A stretch of 64,000 bases of DNA, from positions 29,651,206 to 29,715,205 of the forward strand of contig CM036252.1 in NCBI GenBank assembly GCA_020698575.1. The letters run 5' to 3'. Positions 47,098 to 57,199 of this stretch are shown here, in pieces. The DNA is from Bostrychus sinensis. Its lineage: Eukaryota > Chordata > Actinopteri > Gobiiformes > Eleotridae. A model generated the notes under the pieces. It did no database searches, was not told where the DNA came from, and worked only from the letters and a program-made list of their open reading frames with translations. The position numbers were made by a program, and so were the translations under genes. Positions within the stretch are counted from its first letter, which is position 1, and every line of letters starts with the position of its first letter.

Positions 47098-47245
47098 CTG
47101 GCCCTATCTCACAATAGTAAAGATACGGTGAGCAGACCTGGACTCTAGCTCAAAGATAATCTAGTTTAAATGATTTTTCAATTGAGCCATAAAACCCTTG
47201 TATCTCACAATGGTAAAGAATCAACTAAAACTAATAATTAACCCA
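47098..47245 (-). mobile_element. Arg-tRNA-like SINE copy flanked by CACAAT(A/G)GTAAAGA motifs
   Basis: TATCTCACAATAGTAAAGAT at the left and TATCTCACAATGGTAAAGAA at the right bracket a diverged tRNA-like head (TTGAGCCATAAAACCC on the plus strand). Shows the motif-head-motif layout clearly. Confidence 0.65.
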
Positions 47246-49240
47246 TGTTTTTGAATAAAATGGAAGGCATCTAATTATTGTTACAGAACCCACCAAAAAA
47301 AGTTAAGATACATTAGTGATTGCATTTAGCCCCAAAAGATATCTTTATTGAGTCGCGCTGACCTTAAGTGGGTGTTGTTTGATGTGAAGTGGCTAAAACT
47401 TACTTGCTGTTTCTGTTCAGGTGAGTGTTTTACAACTGACAAATTAGTATGAAAGGAAACCTGTCTCATCAGATTTTGAATTTTAAATATCTTTGAATAT
47501 TGAACCAATTATTTTTTTAAACACTGAAAAAAGAATTTTAATTTTTTCATCTCTAAATTTCAGTCAATGAAATTTCAGTATCAAATTTTCACTGTATTTT
47601 TTCAGTGATCAAAATTTCAGAATAAAGATTTTGCCTTTAAAAAATGTGATGCATATATTTTCGAGTCCTCAAATTTGAATGGCCAAAATCTAAATTCTAA
47701 AATACATTGTCAAAAAATTTACATGAAATGTCTGTCACTTGCTCCATTTGCACCGGAAGCACTACTTACCAATCGTGTGCATGTGCAGACAGAAATGTTA
47801 ACAGCAAGGAATTTTTGTTAGTAATTGTGTTTTTTTACTAAATAAGCTGTGCTTAATTTTAGCAAGAGATGACAAAAAAAAATAAATGCACATCTATCAA
47901 ATGTTTCCTAACTTTTTTATAATTTAACATTTAACATCTTGACCATAGTCACGCCTTCAGCTCACACTCGGTTTACAGTCGCCCCACAGAGCTACTAATC
48001 CTGAGTGTGAGATAGGGAGAAAGTGCTACTTTTGCTTAGTTTGTTTAGTATTTTGATTTTTGCACCACTTCATTAGTCTATCATGGAAGCGAACAGCACA
48101 GCAGTCAGGGGCCGTTGCTTCTGCATGTGCCCCACACCTCCACATGCTCTCCAGGGAAAAGTAACATGGACCCACACCAAAAATTCAGACTCTTTTTTCA
48201 GTGTTAAAAAATTCAGTTGTAGAAATTCACAAGCATTTAAAATTCAAAATCTGACGAGACAAGTTTGCTTCCATAAAGAAGATATAAATATTCAAGAGTT
48301 GAATCCGAAGGTACACTAACCTCTTGTCATCTGTGGGGAGAACTGTATTTTGCCCTCCAGGATACCAAATGTCACTTGATTGAAAACTATGAATATTCAA
48401 CCTCCCCCATGACACAGCTTTGGGACTAGACCCACCATTTGGGAACCATTTTTTCAAACATTAGGATAAGACATTGTCTCCAGATTTCTATTTCAGGGAT
48501 TGTGGGCCATTATATCTTTGCACATTTTTCATGACTTTAGGATAATATCAAATCTAACTGTGATCTGACGGAACAATTGAAAATGAACTTTCCTTGCACC
48601 TACTGCCTCTTGGTCTGATATATTTTTTGCCTCCAACTCGACTTATTTCATTGACTTGCACTTTTAGCTGCAGTTCTGTGACACATTTCCTGCCAAGCGC
48701 TGGTGCAAAACTCAAAAAGAAGAACTCTGACTCGGAGGAACTAACTCACACTCTTCACGTCTTTGTGCAGTCGTAGCACACAGCGTACCACTTCTGGCCA
48801 CTTTCATGTGTTATGGCTGTGCGGAGACATGTAGGGACAAGCCGAGGGGACAAAGCTCCAGAGAATTAAAAAAACAGGAGGCAGGAGCAAGATACCATCA
48901 GCTCCGAGCAGATAGAAGTGGATTGTGTTCCTATTTCAGCAGATACAGAGACTATATTACCAGAAGGACAAAGGATCAAATCTGAGAGTCAAGATGATGG
49001 AACATTTGAAAACTAAGATTTGAATTTCCCGGAATTACTATTACAAAAAGCAGTATGAAGTGTTCCAAAAAGTGTGCTGTAACACATTAGTAGCAGCAGC
49101 CGTAGTAACAGTAGTAGTGAAGAGTGAAGCTACCCCTTGACTGGTCATGAGAGGAATCCTAATCAAAAAGTGAAATAAAAACACAAATATTGTCTTAAAT
49201 TAAGCATATGTTGTTCTTGTGATCGCCTAGTTGTATCCTA
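47246..49240. other. AT-rich intronic DNA, nothing recognised
   Basis: A segment near 47390-47520 (ATTTTGAATTTTAAAT, GAGACAGG words) has an inverted relative near 48225-48300 (TTTAAAATTCAAAATCTGAC, GAGACAAGTTTGCTTCCATA), together suggesting a large diverged inverted repeat. No gene. Confidence 0.4.
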
Positions 49241-49244
49241 ACAA

Positions 49245-49815
49245 GAACGAAATGCTAACGTTTATTAGCAAAAACAAGAAAGAACGTATTATCTCTATGG
49301 ACATGTATTAAAAACTACGTTAATATTTATTAGCAAAAGCTATGCTAACTTTTATTAGCAAAAAGAATACTGACATGTATTAGCAACAACTTTGCAAGCT
49401 TTGATTAGGAAAATCAATGCTAACTGTTATTAGCAAAAAGAATATTAACATTTATTAGCCATAACTATGCAAACTTTTATTAGCAACAACAATGCTAACT
49501 GTTATTAGCAAAAGAATGATGACATGTATTAGCAACAACTATGCAAACTTTTATTAGCAACAACAATGCTAACTTTTATCAGCAAAAACAATGCTAAAAT
49601 TTATTAGCAAAAACAATAACTTTTATCATCAAAAACAATGCTAACTTTTATTAGCAAAAAGAATACTGACATGTATTACCGACAACTATGCAAACTTTTA
49701 TTAGCAACAACAATGCTAACTTTTATTAGCAAAAAGAATGACAACTATGCAAACTTTTATTAGCAACAACAATGCTAACTTTTATAAACAAAAAGACTAC
49801 TGACATTTATAAGCA
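49245..49815 (+). repeat. 25-bp minisatellite, AACTTTTATTAGCAACAACAATGCT
   Basis: About 20 degenerate units of TTTATTAGCAA(A/C)AACAATGC type over 570 bp, with variant sub-units (GACATGTATTAGC) recurring at intervals. Not CRISPR: there are no unique spacers. Confidence 0.9.
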
Positions 49816-50035
49816 ACTTTTTTTTTCACTTTTAGATTGAGTTTGCTGGATTAAAATTGAAAGGAATGGTTAAATTAAAAAAGTGAACTGGGAACTGGTG
49901 CAGCTTTCTGAATCCAAAGTTTAAAAAGCTTAAAATAAAATAATAAAATATCCAATACTCTTACACGTTATGCTGCACTCGCATGTTTGAATCCCGCAAA
50001 CCCCATGTGGTTCAATACATTGAAACACTGGGTTT

Positions 50036-50162
50036 ACACTGATCAGGCATAACATTATGACCACTGACAGATGAAGAGAATAACAGATCATCTCTTCATC
50101 ATGGCACCTGTTAGAGGGCAGGATATATTAGGCAGCAAGTGAACATTTTGTCCTCAAAGTTG
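50036..50162 (+). mobile_element. Tc1/mariner-like 5' end fragment
   Basis: CACTGATCAGGCATAACATT, ATGACCACTGACAGATGAAG, CATCATGGCACCTGTTAG and GATATATTAGGCAGCAAGTG match the 5' end of a widespread fish Tc1/mariner element. Cut before the transposase start. Confidence 0.75.
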
Positions 50163-50269
50163 TGTATACATCTATGAACTATGAACTATTCAAACTCAAG
50201 TATCAACCAAATATTGCTGATAACCCATATTCCACACTTCTGAATCAGTTAGTGTTTATGTGCAGTCAG

Positions 50270-50580
50270 TGTGTCAATGTATGGACTTTGGTGCTCGCTC
50301 AGTGGGAGGTGTGGCGTCACAGGGCCGGCGTTCGGGGCCCACTTCCAGACACGTACACACTGGACCTTGTCATTACGGCCACAGCAGAACGGCCTCTCCT
50401 GCTAACACAATGCTCTTGCTCTCAGCTAACCTAAACGCTGCTCTGTTATTATCATTCCTGTGATGCAGGGTATAATCCGTGTGCGCGCTCGGCCTCTATC
50501 TGTTGTGGTCTGGGCCAAAATAGAACGGGACGGTAACTCGCTCACTGCACAATGGCCGCCGTATGTTTCTGAGAATATGA
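50270..50580. promoter_or_regulatory. GC-richer single-copy-looking island
   Basis: GTGTGGCGTCACAGGGCCGG (GCGTCA CRE-like half), TGTGCGCGCTCGGCC and CAATGGCCGCCGTATG in AT-rich intron. Inference only. Confidence 0.3.
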
Positions 50581-50799
50581 CCTTGGTCTAGAACAAGGCT
50601 CCTCCCATTACTCAAGGTTTGTTTCAAGCTGAGGTTCACTTAATCAGCATATCTCCACAGTTAGATGCCAAGATGGGAAAAAAAATTAAAATTTAAATAC
50701 AATTTTTTTAAAATCAGTGCTATTCAACTATATCTTCCTGTTGATTAAACAGCACTAGCGTTATTTTAGCAGTGTTTTTAAGTTAAGCCCTGGTTATAA

Positions 50800-51260
50800 C
50801 TAACACAAACCTGCCCTGGAGGCGCTGCTTTGTGTCCCCACTGTGTCCCCGCCTGCTTTAGGAGCGCACGGGACAGAACCGAGGCGCAGCAGTGCGTGTA
50901 TTTGCAAACACCAACGTAAATAGAGCTACAGCTAACCCGCTAACAGTTACGTTAAAAGGATTAAGAAAGTTCAGAGTCTGCCTGTGTCTTGTTGCGCGGA
51001 GAAAACTGTGCGTTTTGTGGCTTAAACTGCACCAAATGGCTGCTAATGGAAAGAGAAAGTAAAAAGGCAGCCCATGTGTCCGTGTGTCTGAGAGGAGCAC
51101 CTTTCATCGTTGTCTTCTCTGCTCTCTTTGCACGTTTTCTTCATTCAGACGTTGTCAAAACTGGCAGCAGGAGCTGTCTGCTCTTTAGTCCACTGTGTTT
51201 CAACCTGGTTTGGCTGCGCGTTACGCGGACACAGGCGCTGCACCCACAGACTTGCATTAA
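50800..51260. promoter_or_regulatory. CpG-rich island in intron 1
   Basis: GGAGCGCACGGGACAGAACC, GAGGCGCAGCAGTGCGTGT, CTTGTTGCGCGGAGAAAAC and GCTGCGCGTTACGCGG give one of the densest CpG clusters outside exon 1 and its promoter. About 5 kb inside intron 1 from exon 1. It could be an enhancer or an alternative promoter; frames here lack protein resemblance. Confidence 0.38.
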
Positions 51261-51449
51261 AGGAACCAATTAAGAGGAACAGCTGATTTTTACATCAGCG
51301 GACACTGGGCACACATTAAAGACCAATAATGCAACAAAACCTCTTCTAAAACAAAAATAAGTAGAATTTTGTTGTTCTTTTATATTTACAAAGGCTACAG
51401 TATTTCTCAAATGGAACTATTAATAGCCTGCATACAATACATTACTACA

Positions 51450-51552
51450 TTGAAGACCACGTGATCGGTATCGGCCATGATCGGTATCGGCCGATCACAG
51501 CAGAGGCTGATCGGTGATCGGCCTCAAAAACCCTGATCGGAGCACCCTTACC
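51450..51552. mobile_element. hAT-like terminal fragment rich in GATCGG
   Basis: Multiple GATCGGTATCGGCC words and an end GATCGGAGCACCCTTA, the inverse of TAAGGGTGCTCCGATC, typical of a fish hAT family. The other end is not seen. Confidence 0.55.
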
Positions 51553-51899
51553 ATGGACTATGGGACATTCCCTTGTACTATTACTCTCATGTGCCACAAC
51601 ACTTTTAATGTTTTCATTTAACACAACACATAAAATCCCAGTCACAGCAGCTGCAGCCTTTTAGTAAGAAAAGGCATCATAAACACCTTCTGCTTTATTA
51701 ACATTACAATAACACTAACAAAGGAAAAAAAACTGAAACATAAGCAGCTTCTGGCAAAGTGTCTCAAAATTCTGTGTTCTGTATGCAACTTACATCTTTT
51801 AAATGTTTTATTTATTATGAATGGGTAGATGGACTGAGGGCCGGTCAAATTTGATTGATGACAAGGTTTTTTTTGTTGTTTAAAAAAAAAAAAATTCAA

Positions 51900-52235
51900 C
51901 ACTGCAAAATACTAATATACAGGATTCATACAACTTTTTAAAGCTCAAGTTCAAGCACTTTTAAATTACTTTCAAGTTTTCCAGCATCATACAACTGGAC
52001 TAAAGTATACAGAATATTTTACCTGCACTGAACAATATTTTTCATATGAAACTAGTGTTATTACTTTATTAACAAGCAAATAGCAAAGGGGCAAAAAATA
52101 AAGGAAATTAACAAAAATAGGGTAGTATGGTTACAATTTCAAGCTTTTCATCTAAAATTCAAGCACTTTTCAACCCTTAAATTCTCAACGTTAAATTCAA
52201 GCATTTTCAAGGATTTCAAGCACCTGTAAAAAAAC
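51900..52235. mobile_element. Dispersed element with TTCAAGCACTTTT words
   Basis: ACAGGATTCATACAACTTTT on the left and GGATTTCAAGCACCTG, ACAGGATT on the right with GTTTTCCAGCATCATACAAC inside. A fish repeat whose class I cannot name. Confidence 0.4.
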
Positions 52236-52566
52236 AGGATTACATATGATAACAAACTGAAATTTTGACCTTAAATTTCTAGCTCTGACTTCAGAGTTAG
52301 ACCATGCTAACCAACAATTATCTTCGCCTCATTGCATGAATGCTTTTTAATATTTATCTACGTTTCTCTTTGCTTCCCTTTTCCTCTGTTATAAATTTGT
52401 GTTTTCCCCTTTGCAGTTTTTTTCTGTGAAACTAGACACAGACAGCGCTGAATAAGCCACTTTCTCTGTTAGTGAGGAATAGTACTGCCATTGTTGTGTC
52501 CTTAAGACTTCACCCACCTTGCCTGATGTATGAATGTGAATGTTGTGGTGCAGAATGGCTGCCACA

Positions 52567-53088
52567 TAGGGCTGTCACAATGTCAAATATCTGTGTCACG
52601 ATTAGTGTGAGATGAAATATTGAGATTGTAAAATTTTCACAATTATTGACATCACAAAAGGAAAAACTGAACATTTTTTATAAAATGTTTAAATAATGCT
52701 TTAGACCAAACTTTGAATTAATTCTTGACTTTGCCCTCAACTGTCAACCTGTCTGACCCAGTCTTTTAACATCTTTGATTCCTTGGTAATTGTATTGATT
52801 ATTCTGAAGAACCTAATAAACATGTACTAAAGCCCCACGGTATAGCTCAGTTGGTAGAGCTGTGGTGCATACGACATCTACAGCCTGCCACAGTGTGGTG
52901 GGTTTGAGTCCGGACTCTGCACGTCTCTCCCCTGATTTCCTGTCATGACTTGACTGCACCTAAACCAGAAAAGGGCCTAAAAAAAACATGTACTACGGAC
53001 TGGAAAGAAACCTTAACTTCTAAAATTCTTACAATTATTCTACCATGACATTTATAATCGGAAATAATTGTAAAACCAATTAACCCTA
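52567..53088. mobile_element. hAT-like element inside a SINE, CTGCCACA duplication
   Basis: Starts TAGGGCTGTCACAATGTC and ends AATTAACCCTA. Flanks CTGCCACA (52559-52566) and CTCCCACA (53089-53096) match 7/8. Right terminus is eroded. It contains a younger SINE. Confidence 0.75.
52830..52983 (+). mobile_element. Young tRNA-derived SINE with perfect 12-bp duplication
   Basis: GTATAGCTCAGTTGGTAGAG (A box), GGGTTTGAGTCCGGACTCTG (B box), then CTCCCCTGATTTCCTGTC and a short A run. The flanks AAACATGTACTA at 52818-52829 and 52984-52995 are identical, the mark of a recent LINE-driven insertion. Not a tRNA gene. Confidence 0.9.
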
Positions 53089-53739
53089 CTCCCACATCTC
53101 TGTCAACCTGCCCCAGGGCAGCTGTGGCTACAGAAGTAGCTCACCACCATCAAGAATGAATAAATAATGCCATTGTAAAGACACTGAGTGTCTAGAAAAG
53201 CACTATACCTATATTACAGATGCATTATTATAATTCATTGAGTGTTGAAAGCAAGTGGTGTAGACCAATCAATGGAAGCTTAATAATAATGATATAAGAT
53301 AATGTTCTAAGGTCCTGTTTGCACTGATGATTACTATTGCAATATGCTGCAAAGAAATTAACTTTTTTTTTCCTAAATACAAAAATTAAATAAATTTACA
53401 ATTAGTAAATTTTAGTTTTGGGCCCATATAATGTGGGAAAAAACTATTTGCTGTGAAAATGATTCATCCTTATATAGGCTATATAATACATCACACAGAG
53501 GCAACACTATTCACATTCATGTCCAATTCCAAATGCTATATGTGACATATAGAGGCTTAAGCTAGCCTATTAGCATTTTAGTTTCATCTGCTAATTCTAC
53601 ACAACAACAGAGCAGCTAGCATAAGTGAGTAGGACTTTAATCCACCCGTCACAACCCTACAAGTGTCTAATTTTCTAACTTGCCCACTCATATCAATAAT
53701 ACTGCTTTCTTATTTAAGCACGATTCTGCTGAGAGGTCA

Positions 53740-53960
53740 TTTCCCACACTGATGACTTGTTTGGGTTAATAATTCCCCTTCCTCTCTGTGATGAAACAGT
53801 TCCCTTTGTCCCAGATCTGGGCTCTTGCACTCGCAGAGGAGCAGTATATGGGCTAGAGCCTGTCCCGGGACCACTGTGTGTGGCTCTCTGGCCTCCATGT
53901 GTCTGCTGGAACCAGCTCACTCTGATGAATGGATCCAAACACTGTGAACAATGTCACGGA
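53740..53960. promoter_or_regulatory. Single-copy-looking island, candidate CNE
   Basis: TTAATAATTCCCCTTCCTCT, GTGATGAAACAGTTCCC, CCTGTCCCGGGACCACTG in AT-rich intron about 2 kb from exon 1. Inference only. Confidence 0.28.
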
Positions 53961-54021
53961 ATCAAATATATTACTTGGACAAGATAGAGAAATATACCAC
54001 ATGCAATAAAAACTTCACCCT

Positions 54022-54155
54022 AGTAATAGTAATAATATCATAGTAGTGGCAGAAGTAGTGGTAAGTAGTAGCAGTAATAGCAGAAGTAGTAGTAGTAATA
54101 GTACCATTAAAGTAGTAATAGTACAAACAGTAGTAGTAGTAGAAATAATAGTGAT
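54022..54155 (+). repeat. Interrupted GTA/ATA trinucleotide repeat
   Basis: About 130 bp of AGTAGTAGTAATAG-type triplets, like 37497-37735. Confidence 0.85.
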
Positions 54156-54225
54156 ATTCTACATAAATAAGCATTATAATGACCAAGAGTACTTTTCCTT
54201 GATATTATTTTGAAGTAATAGTATT

Positions 54226-54536
54226 TCAAAACCAGGAATAAACCAGATCTAAACCAGGGCTAAACCAACACCAAACCAGGACAAATTTAAGACTAAACCA
54301 GGACTTTACTAGTACAAACCAACCAGGACTTAACCAGGATTAAACCAGATCTAAACCAGGATTAAACCAAGACTCAACCAGGACTTGGCCCCAACTAAAG
54401 CAGAATTAAAACAGGACTAAACCCGGCTCTAAATGAAAACAAATCAGGACATGAACTAAAAGTCTCCCGAGTACCATCAGAAGAAGCCTGCGTACCACCA
54501 GTGAGCCCAGTCCCACAGTTTGAGAACCACTGCTTG
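54226..54536 (+). repeat. CTAAACCAGGA minisatellite ending in a hAT-type terminus
   Basis: Units such as GGACTAAACCAGG and GATCTAAACCAGG to about 54450, then GTACCATCAGAAGAAGCCTG, CGTACCACCAG and AGTTTGAGAACCACTG (54521-54536), inverse of CAGTGGTTCTCAAACT. Same arrangement as at 55505-55762. Confidence 0.75.
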
Positions 54537-55500
54537 ACACAGATGTTTATTAATTAAAAGATACAGGGAAATACTTCAACCAGGACAAGATGTAGTTTTT
54601 AATTTGTAGCATCATTAGTTTGATTTTAGGCTCTGATTAGACAACTAGCTTAAAGTCTTAAAGTCTGTCACATACTTCAATTTTCAAATGGCTAATAATT
54701 ATTTCTTTGGTAAGCACAGGAAAGCAGCCAACTGAGAAATTCATTCTGTTCAGGTAAGACTAGTCCTGAAAACTTGATGATTGATTTATTGCCAAGCTAA
54801 GACACATACTTAGCCATATAAAGTAACAAAAGCAAAAGTATGATAAGTGCAAAATAGCCTTTTTGAAAGTAATAAAAGAATAGCGCTGTAAATGTGGGAC
54901 ACCTAGCTTAGCCCCCATGCTAACCACTACTACTGACATTATTGTATTCATGTGCTACAAAGTCTTGTAGCAGATTATTAATGTTACCATTCACACGCAG
55001 AGTCAGTTAATATCACTTTCAGTTAATAATTGCATTTTTTATAAGGGCATTAAGTTAGCTTACTTTTCAGGGTAACGCTAAATGCGAATTGCTTTTGCTA
55101 ATATAACTGTTATAAGGTAGATCTCAAAATATCCATTTCATTTCAGTGCATTTCTATTGAGTCAGGGTCACTCCTGTGTCAGTGAGAACTCACTAATCCC
55201 ATAATAAAATTTAGGCAGTTTAATCAACTTTTAATCCAAGAAACCAAAACAACCAAAAAGCAAGTGAGCCAGCGCTAGTTACTCTGTCTGGGTTTGGAGC
55301 GGCCTATATCAATCGTCCAACTATATTGTCCAATTACATTATCCAGGTCCTGAAGTTAGATTTTAAAAATTAAATGAAAAACATTGACATGTATTTTAAA
55401 GGTAAGGCAAAATACTCATCAAAATACAAATACAATCAAAATACTAAATGTTACCACCTCATAAAATTAAGGTTTCAAAGTAATGAAATTAGCATTACAC
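54537..55500. other. Intronic DNA, nothing recognised
   Basis: AT-rich with no shared repeats noticed. ORF at 54760-54951 has no resemblance. Confidence 0.4.
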
Positions 55501-55504
55501 AATA

Positions 55505-55762
55505 CACAAAACAGGGACTAAACCAGGTCTGAGTCTGGACTAAACCAGGACTACTCCAGACTTAACAAGGTTTAAACCAGGCCTAAACAAAACCTGCGGT
55601 GGTCTACACTTCAGATCTAATCTTCAATCAGTGCAGGACTAAAACGAAAAGAAAACTGGCTCTAAATGAAACAAAAATAATTTAACAAAATCAGGACTTG
55701 AACTGCAAATATCTGAGTACCACCAGAAGAAGCCCGCGTTCCACAGTTTGAGACCCATTGAT
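55505..55762 (+). repeat. CTAAACCAGGA minisatellite with hAT-type terminus
   Basis: GGACTAAACCAGGTCTGAG, CTGGACTAAACCAGGACTAC, then GTACCACCAGAAGAAGCCCG and CACAGTTTGAGACCCATTG (55745-55762). Shares both repeat and flank with 54226-54536. Confidence 0.75.
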
Positions 55763-56087
55763 CTAAGGTGTGAGATCTTCATGGCCTCTGTGTTTTGTAA
55801 TATGACTACCAAAAAAGTTTAGCCTAGTAGCAGATAAACATATAATGGAGAACAAACATGTTTTACTCATTTGTTTACGAGTCACTCTGTGCCACTGCCG
55901 ATTCTGGAGCATGCTCAGAGTGTTTTGTACAACTTTAACTGGAGTAAAATATACGCCACCAAGCCATAGTCCGAGAGCGAGAATGTCCAACACATTACCT
56001 GAGAGCTCATCCAATCAGATTTGGTGCTTTTTAAAACAAGAAACAACAACAATAACTTCAACTTCTCAACACATTTATGCCACTTAC

Positions 56088-56835
56088 TGTTGTTGGACTT
56101 GAGATCTCGATGGATGACCGGGACGATGGCTTCACTGTGAAGGTAGAGCATCCCCCGGGCGATCTGCACCGCCCAGTTGACCAGAACGTGAGGCGGGATG
56201 CGCTGTCCCGCCAACGCCCGGCTGAGCGCCCCTCCTGAGGCGTACTCCATAATCAGGCACATGTTGGGCTCCTGTAGACACACCCCCTTCAGCGTGATGA
56301 TGTTGGGGTGTGTCAGCATGGCGAACAGCCTGGCCTCCTGTCGGACATTCTGCGCCGTAACACTTATATCCTCATCCGGATCTTGTCGGGCCGCCTTGAC
56401 TGCCACCAGGTCCCCTCTCCACGTACCTCGATACACCTTCCCGAAACCCCCGACTCCTATGACTTCCTCGAGCTTCAATTCCCGAAAATCCACCACGAGC
56501 GGCTCGAATTCAGCCGGCCCAAGTTCTCCAACGACAGCGTTGCCCGGAAGTTTCCCGTATCCGCTGGGTTTGAAGGAGCCATAGTTCGATGGGAAGATGC
56601 CCACTTTGTTGTTGACCTTCCCGGCCCACCAACCCTCGTCTCCGGAAATCTCCGAATCCAAGGACAGAACTTCCACGAGGTCCCCCTTCCGCAGCGTAAG
56701 CTCATCCTTGCAGGACGCCTCATAGTCAAACAGGGCCGTCCACACCGGGTTGGTGAAGTTCCCTTTTTGTGATTGTTCCAGAGTCTTCCAGTTGGACAGC
56801 GGGCCGCGGCTGAATATGTTCTTCAGCGGCTCCAT
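56088..56835 (-). CDS. map3k11: MAP3K11 (MLK3) exon 1: SH3 and kinase N-lobe
   Basis: First coding exon of a mixed-lineage MAP3K, a Ser/Thr kinase that activates MKK4/MKK7 and hence JNK. It encodes 249 full codons. Visible are an SH3 domain (ALFDY 34-38, GDEGWW 65-70, FPSNY 81-85), the glycine loop GVGGFGKV 127-134, the ATP lysine in VAVK (K147), the alphaC glutamate in RQEAR (E167) and the catalytic loop HRDLKSNN 242-249. The start MEPLK and the SNN after HRDLK fit MLK3 better than MLK1. The glycine-rich stretch that follows the MLK3 start in mammals is missing, while the SH3-kinase linker (about 86-118) is longer. The exon ends after the first base of codon 250 at a consensus donor (A|GTAAGT). 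The GC-rich exon stands out from AT-rich flanks. Paralogue assignment is from remembered family features. Confidence 0.95.
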
Positions 56836-57026
56836 GGAACCTTGAGCAGATGTCTAGACTGGATACGCTCCCCGACAGTTTCAAAATAAAGTACAAAGGA
56901 GTACTTTATTGCGCCATGCTCCCTTTCCTGTCTTTCTTGTTGGTTCATCAGGGACCTATGAAATGTCTTCAAAAGCCTAACCAGCAAGAAGTGGGTTTTG
57001 TTGAAGGATTTAAAAATGGTTTTCAT
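56823..57026 (-). other. Possible uORF overlapping the map3k11 start
   Basis: A 67-codon reading frame begins at 57026 and ends at 56823, in a different frame from map3k11 and overlapping its first 13 bases. It matters only if this stretch is in the mature leader. The map3k11 start context (TTCCATGG) has G at +4 but not a purine at -3. The peptide resembles nothing I recognise. Confidence 0.25.
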
Positions 57027-57199
57027 TCATTTTTTGACAGGTCAGGCTCCTTGATTGCTCTCAACGCTATCACAACAGAATTCTTCACAAATACTCTCTC
57101 TTTCCAGTACATTATTTAGGAATTTCCCAACTTTTTTTTCTCCAAGATCACCTCATTTTGCACAACGCATCCTCCTCCTCTCACAAATTCCACCTGCTG

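Larger units (their letters stand above)
52490..53230 (+). mobile_element. SINE split by a hAT-like insertion
   Basis: The left part (52490-52566: TGTTGTGTCCTTAAGACTTC, GCAGAATGGCTGCCACA) continues at 53097-53230 (TCTCTGTCAACCTGCCCCAG, GGCAGCTGTGGCTACA, TGAGTGTCTAGAAAAGCACT, GATGCATTATTA). Removing 52567-53096 restores continuous SINE text. Confidence 0.85.
8642..56087 (-). other. map3k11: map3k11 intron 1 (about 47.4 kb)
   Basis: Bounded by the exon 1 donor (GTAAGT, from 56087 leftward) and the exon 2 acceptor (TAG ending at 8642). The two exons join in frame, so no coding exon is required between them. It is AT-rich and mostly made of transposon fragments, SINEs, minisatellites and homopolymers, listed separately, with a few GC-richer islands. 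I saw no second gene inside it on either strand; the ORFs are short and match no family I recognise. Confidence 0.88.

Noticed and set aside
49245..49815. CRISPR-like direct repeats
   Set aside because: Units are contiguous and degenerate without unique spacers; this is a vertebrate minisatellite.
56198..56772. Plus-strand open frames across map3k11 exon 1
   Set aside because: Antisense shadows of a GC-rich coding exon; no protein resemblance, and the minus-strand frame is clearly the gene.
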